A stretch of DNA of 10,897 nucleotides from an uncultured Oscillospiraceae bacterium (GTDB lineage Bacteria; Bacillota; Clostridia; Oscillospirales; Oscillospiraceae), in assembly GCA_934630555.1 (NCBI GenBank), contig CAKTXB010000049.1, positions 1 to 10,897 of the forward strand, in the 5' to 3' direction. The stretch's first letter is position 1. Each line of letters opens with the position of its first letter. The notes below the pieces were generated by a model. The model saw nothing but the letters and a program-made list of their open reading frames with translations. It was not told the DNA's origin and searched no databases. Of this stretch, positions 1 to 5,608 are shown in pieces. The translations under genes and the position numbers were made by a program.

Positions 1-33
1 GGCAAAAACTGAGACTTCGCACCGCAGGTGCGA
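1..33 (+). repeat. Intergenic palindromic repeat, copy 1
   Basis: This 33-base unit starts GGCAAAA and ends in the 18-base palindrome at 16-33 (TTCGCACC, GCA loop, GGTGCGA). The same arrangement recurs at 119-151: both ends are identical and only an 8-base middle differs. The palindrome can form a hairpin of 7-8 bp. It lies downstream of the minus-strand glycosyltransferase gene, outside any plausible gene. It looks like a dispersed intergenic repeat of REP type. No protein-coding role is visible. Confidence 0.6.
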
Positions 34-118
34 CCACTGGGAAAAAGCGGTGACGGGCGCTAGCCTGCCGACTTCGGCAAAATCCGCCGGAGGCACGGCT
101 GCGGTGGGGCGACACCAA

Positions 119-151
119 GGCAAAATCGGCGCTTTCGCACCGCAGGTGCGA
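119..151 (+). repeat. Intergenic palindromic repeat, copy 2
   Basis: Second copy of the 33-base unit seen at 1-33, starting GGCAAAA and ending in the same 18-base palindrome at 134-151. Here the stem closes fully (8 bp, TTCGCACC with GGTGCGAA, 134-152) and runs into a seven-A tract at 151-157. That A tract, read on the minus strand, is also the T tract of the neighbouring terminator. The stretch between the copies (34-118) is non-coding. It holds a small TGCCG/CGGCA hairpin at 66-79 and another GGCAAAATC motif at 76-84. Confidence 0.6.
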
Positions 152-179
152 AAAAAAGTGCGCCGCTTTCGCGGCGCAC
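151..179 (-). terminator. Intrinsic terminator of the peptidase-glycosyltransferase unit
   Basis: Read on the minus strand just after the glycosyltransferase stop codon, a perfect 9-bp GC-rich stem (GTGCGCCGC with GCGGCGCAC, 158-166 and 171-179) closes a GAAA tetraloop and is followed at once by seven T residues (157-151). This is a textbook Rho-independent terminator, and its position four bases past the stop codon fits the end of the transcription unit. Confidence 0.88.
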
Positions 180-183
180 AAAA

Positions 184-1500
184 TCATAAGAACCAATCTG
201 CCAGCTGCTCGAACTGGTCGAGGACCTTTTCCTGCTGGTCACGCACCTTTTCCTGGAGCTTGCCGACGGCTGCGAGATAGCTGGCGAGCGCTCTGTAGGC
301 TTCATCACTGGGGCGGGTGTGCGTGGGATATTGCCCGGCGCGGTAGTTGGCGATGACAGCGTCATAGCGCGCGCTGGCGCGGGCGACAGCATCCTGCCAG
401 GAAATGTAGATCATCTGCTGTGCATTTTTGCCGACACGGCGCATGGCTTCCGGCGACTGGCACAGGTGCAGGAGCTGATCGGCCATGGAAGCGGCGTTTT
501 CTTCGATGAAGAAGCCGCTGACGCCGTCTTCGACGTCTTCGGCGGCGCAGCTGCCGCGGATGAGAACGCTGCCGAGCGCGCAGGCGGCGGCCTCCCGGAC
601 GACCAGACCGTTTGTGTCGAACGTGGAGGGGAAGAGGAACAGGTCGGCACGGCAATACCAGGCGCGGATGACGTTGCGGTCATATTTTGGCGCGTCGAAG
701 AACACACAGTCGTCAAGGCCGAGCTCGTGGCTGTAGGCCATGACTTCGTCGCGGTCACCGCCGCTGCCGACGAACACCATGCGGAAATCCTGCCGGTGCG
801 ATTTGAGGAGCTTGAGCGCGTCAAGGATGATGCGCAGGCCCTTGTACCACATCATGCGGCCGACAAAGAGGAATACGGGCACATCGCGGGGGAGGTCGTA
901 GGGCTTTGCGACGGCGTCGACCAGCGCGGCGTCCACGCGGCCTTTCGGGAAGTCCACACCGTTGGGCATGACGCGCCAGGCACCTTTGTAGCCGAGAGAT
1001 TCGAGGTTTTTGCCGGCGCCGTGGCTGACCGTCCAGACCTCGTCACAGGCGGAGATATTATCGACGAGCATCTTTTTGGCCTCGGCTTGCAGGCGCTTGC
1101 TGCGGATGGCGTTGGCGATGTCAATATCGAACTTGGTGTGATAGGTGAACACGAGCGGCACGCCGATCTGGTCACGCAGAGAGCGCGCGAGCATAGCAGA
1201 GGTGATGGGGCAGTGACAGTGGATGAGGTCGAAGCGCATCTTTTGCAGCTGATCGAGCGTGGCGGCGGAGAACGGGAAGCCGGCGCGGTAGCCGACGAGC
1301 CTGGTCATATCGACGCTGGGATAGCGCACGACGGGGAAGGGAAACTGAGCATCGTCCGCCTCCGGCACGGTGGGGGTGACGACCGTCACACCGCAGCCGC
1401 CGGCGTGCAGGATCTGTGCGTAATTTACAACGGCATTGGAAACGCCGTCGATGACCGGGGGGAAGGAATCATTGACAAGGCAAATGTTTTTGGGTTGCAT
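184..1500 (-). CDS. GT4-family glycosyltransferase (GT-B fold)
   Basis: Protein of 438 residues, a cytoplasmic or membrane-associated retaining glycosyltransferase that moves a sugar from a nucleotide donor to an unknown acceptor. The N-terminal half has the family start LVNDSFPPVIDGVSN (residues 8-22). The C-terminal half has VGRMMWYKGL (213-222) and the donor-site block FDTNGLVVREAAAC (294-307). The usual E-x7-E pair is D295-x7-E303 here. The last 30 residues are charged and heptad-like, ending LADWFL, and may be a coiled coil or membrane contact. The start is the ATG at 1500 (MQPKNICLV), preceded by AGAAAGGA; the open frame runs on upstream to 1776 but would overlap the peptidase gene. It sits 22 bp behind that gene in the same unit. 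Similarity is to diacylglycerol glucosyltransferases and related GT4 enzymes, so a glycolipid or wall polymer acceptor is plausible but not shown. Confidence 0.85.
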   Translation of the reverse strand: MQPKNICLVNDSFPPVIDGVSNAVVNYAQILHAGGCGVTVVTPTVPEADDAQFPFPVVRYPSVDMTRLVGYRAGFPFSAATLDQLQKMRFDLIHCHCPITSAMLARSLRDQIGVPLVFTYHTKFDIDIANAIRSKRLQAEAKKMLVDNISACDEVWTVSHGAGKNLESLGYKGAWRVMPNGVDFPKGRVDAALVDAVAKPYDLPRDVPVFLFVGRMMWYKGLRIILDALKLLKSHRQDFRMVFVGSGGDRDEVMAYSHELGLDDCVFFDAPKYDRNVIRAWYCRADLFLFPSTFDTNGLVVREAAACALGSVLIRGSCAAEDVEDGVSGFFIEENAASMADQLLHLCQSPEAMRRVGKNAQQMIYISWQDAVARASARYDAVIANYRAGQYPTHTRPSDEAYRALASYLAAVGKLQEKVRDQQEKVLDQFEQLADWFL

Positions 1501-1522
1501 AGCGGTCCTTTCTGTTGGTGGG

Positions 1523-3649
1523 TCAGTTGAGGGGGAATGAAATGGGAGCGGCCAGCGGCTTGCAGCCATCAGCCAGCTGCAACAGGCGCAGATCTGCAAC
1601 AGCACTGCCTGCCATGGAGAGCGTGTCGTCGTGTGCACCGGCAGGCAGGAAATCACAGCGCAGGAACTGGCCATTTTTCCGGTAAGCTGCCGCGGCGAAC
1701 GCTGTGGTCTCTGTATTGCGTACGGTGATGGAAATGCTGTCGGCTGTGATCCTGGAGTTGGCAATGACGGAATCATCCAGATAGGTGATACGTGCGGCCT
1801 TCAGCGGGGAATTGGCCGGCAGTGCGGCGCGCAGTGCATCCCAATCGGCTTTGGAGCCGGTGTAAAAGACATTTTCCAGCGCTGTGCAGCCGGCAAAGGC
1901 GTCAGCGGGGAAAGCGGTCGCTTCGACCGGAATGCGGATGTCGGTGATCTGACCGGCATAGTCCTGCCACGGCGCACTGGTGACGGCGCCGGTGCCGTCG
2001 AGCATCAGGGAGAAGCCGCCGGCGTTGTTTGCGACCTCCCATTTCATGGTTTCGCCGCAGAGGCCGTTGCTGCGCACATCGGGAATGGCGATGAAGGTGA
2101 GGTTTGTAATGTCGGAAAGCTGGTAGAGCGTTTTGATGTCAAGAGAATAGGCTGTCGCGCCGCCGTTATAGATATTTTCATTGCGTGCTTCAAGGACAGA
2201 AAACGGGGTATAGAGCTCCTTGGCCCACGCTTCGCCGGCGAAGCCGTAGAGGCCGGAGGGCTGATTGCAGTAGACGGCGGCCCAGAAGTCGCAGATGAGC
2301 GATTGCTTGTCGGACGCGCCGAGAAGCTCGGCTATGTAGGCCAGCGTGTCGCCGTTTGTTTCATATTGGCGCTCATCCAGCAGTTTTTTAAAGAAGGCGC
2401 TGCCGTCCGTGTCGTCATTTTTCTGCTGGGCGTAGCGTGTGCGGAAGTACTGGCCGAGGAGGTAGCTGTTGGAATACTGCGAGAGCGTTCCGCTGCCACC
2501 TGTCCAGCAGGTCAGCGACTGGCCGACGGAGAACTTCTTGTCATGCCGGTATTTCAGCCGGTCGGCTGTGCTCTCCGAGCCAAAGATGAGGTGCTCGGCG
2601 GCCATGGAAAATGCTTCGTTGAGGTAGGTCGGCATGTAGTAGAGGCCGTCTGTCAAATGGGTGGAATAGTTGTGGACGGCACGATTGTTGTTGAGCATAT
2701 GCTGGAACTCGTGGATGAGGGTGGAGTAGCAGGCCTCGACCTCACTCAGGGGTTCTTCTTTGCCCATGAGGGGATAGGTGTCGATGCGGATGCAGTCGAT
2801 GGCGTTGTTGGGGAAAACGCCAGAGAAATAGGTGGTATCCAGAATGTTGCTTGTTTTGCCCTTCCCATCGGTTACTACGGTGATCTGGTCAGCCATGGAA
2901 TAATAACCGGCAGTGAAGCCGCCGTAGTAGGGCTTGCCTACGGCGTATTCGCCATCAATGTCGTAGCACATGATGGCGAGCTTGCCGTCGCCGTCGACAT
3001 CATACCAGAAATCACCGAAAGCGGCGGTCATGTCGTCAAATTCTTCGTCGAAGGCACGACCGATCAGGATGGCGTCGGTGGTATTGAGACGGATGTTGTC
3101 ATGGTCGGAGGTGGAGCCCCAGACGGTGCAGTGCGTGCCGACGTAGCGGCAGATCATTTTGCTGTCGGTCAGCGCCATGAGGGATGATTCGCCGGTCTCG
3201 TCATTTTTGGCCCAGTAGACGCTTTTGAGATCAAAGGTATCGCCGGGCGCGTGCGTGCCGGCTGTCTGCGCTGCGGCGCGGCGTGCTCTGGCGCGCGGGA
3301 GCCTGCCGAGAGGTTCGAGCTGTTCCTGCGGGCGCTCTATTTGCGTCAGCGTATTGCCGCTTGCAGCGGTCTGCACGCGGAACGGGCCGGACCGCGCGGC
3401 GCTGAGATCCGGGGACGTGACGGAGAAGCCGGCGTTTGTCAAAAGGTCTTCGCCCGCCTCCGGCTCGTCCTTCTCCGTGCGGAGGTCCGTGCTGATGGCG
3501 ACGAGGGTCTTGGCGTTGGAGACCAAAAGCTCCGTTCCGAACGGGGGAAGGAACTCCGGCTCGAATACCAGATCGGCGGCGAAGGCCGGGGCGGTAAGGG
3601 CGAAAAGCAGGGCAAGGATCAGGAATGCTGTACATAATCGTTTTGTCAT
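1523..3649 (-). CDS. Secreted zinc metallopeptidase, M30 (hyicolysin)-like
   Basis: Protein of 708 residues with a clear signal peptide (MTKRLCTAFLILALLF to about A25, site AFA-AD). Residues 26-115 may be a propeptide; a basic run RARARR at 119-124 follows and is a possible processing site. The catalytic centre is HEFQH at 313-317, with YLNEAFSMAAEH (342-353) supplying a likely third zinc ligand, E345. This arrangement is typical of M30/hyicolysin-type peptidases. An acidic DVDGDGK stretch (217-223) could bind calcium. Residues about 568-606 resemble one BspA-type leucine-rich repeat (IPVEATAFPADAFAGC), a module common on surface proteins. The start at 3649 is preceded by AGGGAGAG. A good promoter lies 40-70 bases upstream. 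The gene is divergent from the cohesin operon and leads the glycosyltransferase gene. The substrate is unknown; the family assignment rests on motifs only. Confidence 0.8.
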   Translation of the reverse strand: MTKRLCTAFLILALLFALTAPAFAADLVFEPEFLPPFGTELLVSNAKTLVAISTDLRTEKDEPEAGEDLLTNAGFSVTSPDLSAARSGPFRVQTAASGNTLTQIERPQEQLEPLGRLPRARARRAAAQTAGTHAPGDTFDLKSVYWAKNDETGESSLMALTDSKMICRYVGTHCTVWGSTSDHDNIRLNTTDAILIGRAFDEEFDDMTAAFGDFWYDVDGDGKLAIMCYDIDGEYAVGKPYYGGFTAGYYSMADQITVVTDGKGKTSNILDTTYFSGVFPNNAIDCIRIDTYPLMGKEEPLSEVEACYSTLIHEFQHMLNNNRAVHNYSTHLTDGLYYMPTYLNEAFSMAAEHLIFGSESTADRLKYRHDKKFSVGQSLTCWTGGSGTLSQYSNSYLLGQYFRTRYAQQKNDDTDGSAFFKKLLDERQYETNGDTLAYIAELLGASDKQSLICDFWAAVYCNQPSGLYGFAGEAWAKELYTPFSVLEARNENIYNGGATAYSLDIKTLYQLSDITNLTFIAIPDVRSNGLCGETMKWEVANNAGGFSLMLDGTGAVTSAPWQDYAGQITDIRIPVEATAFPADAFAGCTALENVFYTGSKADWDALRAALPANSPLKAARITYLDDSVIANSRITADSISITVRNTETTAFAAAAYRKNGQFLRCDFLPAGAHDDTLSMAGSAVADLRLLQLADGCKPLAAPISFPLN

Positions 3650-3689
3650 GGTGGATTCTCTCCCTTTTTGTTACGATTTTTTTGTTTTC

Positions 3690-3718
3690 AGTATACTGGA
3701 GAATCGGGCGGTTTGCAA
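3690..3718 (-). promoter_or_regulatory. Sigma-A promoter for the metallopeptidase unit
   Basis: On the minus strand, a -35 box TTGCAA (3718-3713) and a -10 box TATACT (3695-3690) are separated by exactly 17 bases. Transcription should start near 3683, giving a leader of about 35 bases that includes an A-rich stretch and the AGGGAGAG ribosome binding site. Confidence 0.75.
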
Positions 3719-3733
3719 GGCTTGCGAGGCGCG

Positions 3734-3757
3734 AAATGCGGGGAAATCGCCGCAAAT
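3734..3757. promoter_or_regulatory. Three AAAT motifs at 10-bp spacing between divergent promoters
   Basis: AAAT occurs at 3734-3737, 3744-3747 and 3754-3757, each set in GC-rich sequence (gcgAAATgcg, gggAAATcgc, cgcAAATggt). The spacing is exactly 10 bp, about one helical turn. The array fills the gap between the two outward-facing -35 boxes. It could be a protein binding site on one face of the DNA or a slightly curved segment; chance cannot be excluded. Confidence 0.35.
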
Positions 3758-3762
3758 GGTGG

Positions 3763-3791
3763 TTGCTTTTTTGAGGCGGGCAGGATATAAT
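3763..3791 (+). promoter_or_regulatory. Sigma-A promoter for the cohesin-dockerin operon
   Basis: A -35 box TTGCTT (3763-3768) and a perfect -10 box TATAAT (3786-3791) are separated by exactly 17 bases. Transcription should start near 3798, giving a leader of about 48 bases before the GTG start at 3846. No riboswitch-like fold was recognised in so short a leader. Confidence 0.82.
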
Positions 3792-3830
3792 GACAATACT
3801 ATGGAGAAGGTATGCCCAAAACTGGAATTT

Positions 3831-3838
3831 AAAGGAGG
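3831..3838 (+). promoter_or_regulatory. Ribosome binding site that decides the GTG start at 3846
   Basis: AAAGGAGG lies 7 bases before GTG 3846 and is an almost full match to the 16S anti-Shine-Dalgarno. The codons after that GTG give a classic signal peptide. An in-frame ATG at 3801 lies only a few bases after the predicted transcription start and has no ribosome binding site, so it is not preferred. Confidence 0.85.
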
Positions 3839-3845
3839 GCACCCG

Positions 3846-4964
3846 GTGAAAAAGAGAATATTGACACTGCTGCTGGCAGCTGTCATGGTGTTCGGTGTGA
3901 TGCCGAGGGCGGCTGCCGCGGATACGCCGGCACTGTCGGTCCGCGCGCCGGAGGCGCTGCCGGACGTTGGCAGGACGTTCACCGTGACGGTGGAGCTGGC
4001 GGGCAATCCCGGCATTTTGAGCGCGGAGTGCACGCTGGGGTTCAACGCCGCGGCGGTGCAGTGCACGGATGTGCAGACCGGCAGCGCGCTGCGCGGGATG
4101 CTGACGGCGGCGAACGAAGCGTATTCCGCCTCGAGCGCAAAGGTCGCGGCGGCGGCGGCCAGCCCGGCCAAGGGCAGCGGCACGCTGGCGACGTTCACGT
4201 TTACAGTCGTGGGCAGCGGCGACGCGGGGCTGCGGCTTTCGGACGTGATGATGACCGGCGCGGACAATCAGGAGCTGGCCGTGACCGTTACGCAGGCAAG
4301 CGGCAGCAAGACGGAGCCAACAAAAAAGGACGATACGCGGGATGCGGACGAGGCCGGGAACGGCACGGACGCGCCGCAGACCGACGCGGCGCTGCGCTTT
4401 TCGGATGTGCCGCGGACGTTCTGGGGCTATGACGTCATTGAACGGGCGGCGGAGCTGGGGCTGGCCGGGGGCTTCCCGGACGGCACGTTCCGGCCAAACG
4501 CCGGGGTGACGCGGGCGCAGTTCGTGCAGATGCTGTGGAATCTGGCCGGGAAACCGGCGGCGGCGCAGACGGCGGCGTTTACGGATGTTCCGGCGGACGC
4601 GTGGTATGGCGCGGCGCTCAGTTGGGCCGTGGAGGCCGGTGTGGCCGGCGGCGTTGGCGGCGGACGGTTTGAGCCGAACGGCGGCGTGACGCGGCAGCAG
4701 GCCATGGCGATGCTGTTCCGCTACAGCGGCGGACAGAGCGGCGCGGAGGCGCTGTTTGGAAGCGTATATGACGCGCATTACACCGACAGCGGCACGATCG
4801 CCGACTGGGCAAAGCCGGCGGTGTATTGGGCAGTATTCAACGAAATTTTGAGCGGCGCAGGCGACGGACGGCTTGCACCCGGCGCGGCGGCAACGCGGGC
4901 GCAGGTGGCGGCCATCTTCCTGCGATACATGGACAACGTGGTTGAGAAGGAGGACGCAAGATGA
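3846..4964 (+). CDS. Wall-anchored cohesin protein with three SLH domains (anchoring scaffoldin-like)
   Basis: Protein of 372 residues starting at GTG. A signal peptide spans residues 1-25 (KKRILTLLLAAVMVFGV, site AAA-AD). Residues about 27-150 match a cohesin: the early FTVTVELAGNPGI strand, the TLGFNAAAVQ block, then SGTLATFTFTVVG and the closing LSDVMMTGADNQEL. Residues 151-182 are a charged linker rich in T, K and D. Three SLH domains follow (about 184-235, 245-296 and 312-362), with binding-loop motifs VTRAQF, VTRQQA and ATRAQV. SLH domains bind pyruvylated secondary wall polymer, and cohesins bind dockerins, so the protein should present one dockerin receptor close to the wall. The DNA is very GC-rich. 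Its stop overlaps the next start in ATGA, suggesting coupled translation with the dockerin gene, its obvious candidate partner. The SLH call is very secure; the cohesin call is strong but made by eye. Confidence 0.87.
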   Translation: MKKRILTLLLAAVMVFGVMPRAAAADTPALSVRAPEALPDVGRTFTVTVELAGNPGILSAECTLGFNAAAVQCTDVQTGSALRGMLTAANEAYSASSAKVAAAAASPAKGSGTLATFTFTVVGSGDAGLRLSDVMMTGADNQELAVTVTQASGSKTEPTKKDDTRDADEAGNGTDAPQTDAALRFSDVPRTFWGYDVIERAAELGLAGGFPDGTFRPNAGVTRAQFVQMLWNLAGKPAAAQTAAFTDVPADAWYGAALSWAVEAGVAGGVGGGRFEPNGGVTRQQAMAMLFRYSGGQSGAEALFGSVYDAHYTDSGTIADWAKPAVYWAVFNEILSGAGDGRLAPGAAATRAQVAAIFLRYMDNVVEKEDAR

Positions 4965-5602
4965 AAAAGAGCGTGCGCAGAGCATTGCTGCTGGGGCTGA
5001 TCCTGGCGGTGCTGTGTGTGGCGGCGCTGGCCGTGGACGTGGACACGACAAAGGTGACGGCCAACACGAACTACACGGTGACACCGCTGGACGCGTACGG
5101 AAACGGGCTGACGGCAGAAGAGGACGGTACTTATACGAACGTGGCCAAGTTCAGGCTCAACTACACGGCGACGGAGGGCGAGCAGCTGGTGATGCTGCTG
5201 CTGGGCGACGACGGCGTGCCGACGAAGGACAACATCTATTATATTGACCAGCAGAGCAAGACGGCGGGGCCGGCAGAGTTCGTGCTGTACCCCAAGCAGC
5301 TGGCGAGCGGGTCGTACAAGCTGATCGTGGCGGACATGAGCGAAAGCAAGGAAGCGGCCACGGTGAAGTTTGAGGCGGCTTATGTGCTGGGGGATATAGA
5401 TAGTAACAATAAGATCAATGCGCAGGACGCTTCCTATGCGCTGCAAATCGCTGCAATGATCATTGCGTCACCGACCAGTACGCAGAAAGCGGCAGCAGAT
5501 GTGGATTTGAACGGCAGAGTTAATGCGCAGGATGCGTCTTATATTTTGCAGAAAGCTGCTATGATCATTACCAGCTTTGAAGAAATCCAGAAGAAGGGGT
5601 GA
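4961..5602 (+). CDS. Small secreted dockerin protein with an N-terminal beta-rich module
   Basis: Protein of 213 residues. A signal peptide spans residues 1-24 (RALLLGLILAVLCVAALA). Residues about 27-140 form a beta-rich domain of unknown function, with a block DNIYYIDQQSK followed by AEFVLYPKQLASGSYKLIV, like small Ig-type modules often found next to dockerins. The C-terminal 70 residues are a type I-like dockerin with two calcium loops, DIDSNNKINAQD (145-156) and DVDLNGRVNAQD (180-191). No catalytic motif is visible, so this is not an enzyme carrying a dockerin in the usual cellulosome manner. It may be a ligand-binding or adaptor subunit. The ATG overlaps the upstream stop and has AAGGAGG 7 bases before it. 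The next gene starts 6 bases after its stop. The DNA becomes clearly less GC-rich where the dockerin begins, near 5390. Confidence 0.88.
   Translation: MKKSVRRALLLGLILAVLCVAALAVDVDTTKVTANTNYTVTPLDAYGNGLTAEEDGTYTNVAKFRLNYTATEGEQLVMLLLGDDGVPTKDNIYYIDQQSKTAGPAEFVLYPKQLASGSYKLIVADMSESKEAATVKFEAAYVLGDIDSNNKINAQDASYALQIAAMIIASPTSTQKAAADVDLNGRVNAQDASYILQKAAMIITSFEEIQKKG
5390..5569 (+). other. Dockerin module (two F-hand repeats)
   Basis: The two repeats are exactly 105 bases (35 codons) apart. They still share DNA identity, for example AATGCGCAGGA at 5417 and 5522, and ATGATCATT at 5456 and 5561. Each loop has the acidic or amide ligands at positions 1, 3, 5, 9 and 12. Each is followed by a near-identical helix (ASYALQIAAMII and ASYILQKAAMII). 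Positions 10-11, which set cohesin specificity in type I dockerins, are Ala-Gln in both repeats. This near-symmetry is what the known dual binding mode requires. Confidence 0.87.
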
Positions 5603-5608
5603 GCACAC

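Noticed and set aside
1..151. Possible CRISPR array from the repeated palindrome
   Set aside because: There are only two copies here, with no regular spacer series and no cas genes. The unit looks like a dispersed hairpin repeat.
1501..1776. Longer start for the glycosyltransferase, up to 1776
   Set aside because: This would overlap the peptidase's last 250 bases, add a Ser/Pro-rich tail unlike GT4 proteins, and ignore the ribosome binding site just before the ATG at 1500.
319..3187. Long plus-strand frames opposite the glycosyltransferase (319-1530) and peptidase (1631-3187)
   Set aside because: The minus-strand products have intact catalytic motifs, good ribosome binding sites and a terminator. 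The plus-strand products are Gly/Val/Asp-rich with no recognisable domains.
3225..3845. Longer start for the cohesin-SLH protein, including the in-frame ATG at 3801
   Set aside because: The extension runs through the promoter and into the peptidase gene. ATG 3801 lies at the predicted transcription start without a ribosome binding site, while GTG 3846 has AAAGGAGG at ideal spacing and begins a signal peptide.
3231..5084. A 617-codon minus-strand open frame across the divergent promoters and the cohesin gene
   Set aside because: It crosses two promoters, the peptidase start and the cohesin gene, and its translation is an Arg/Pro-rich low-complexity product. It is a shadow frame.
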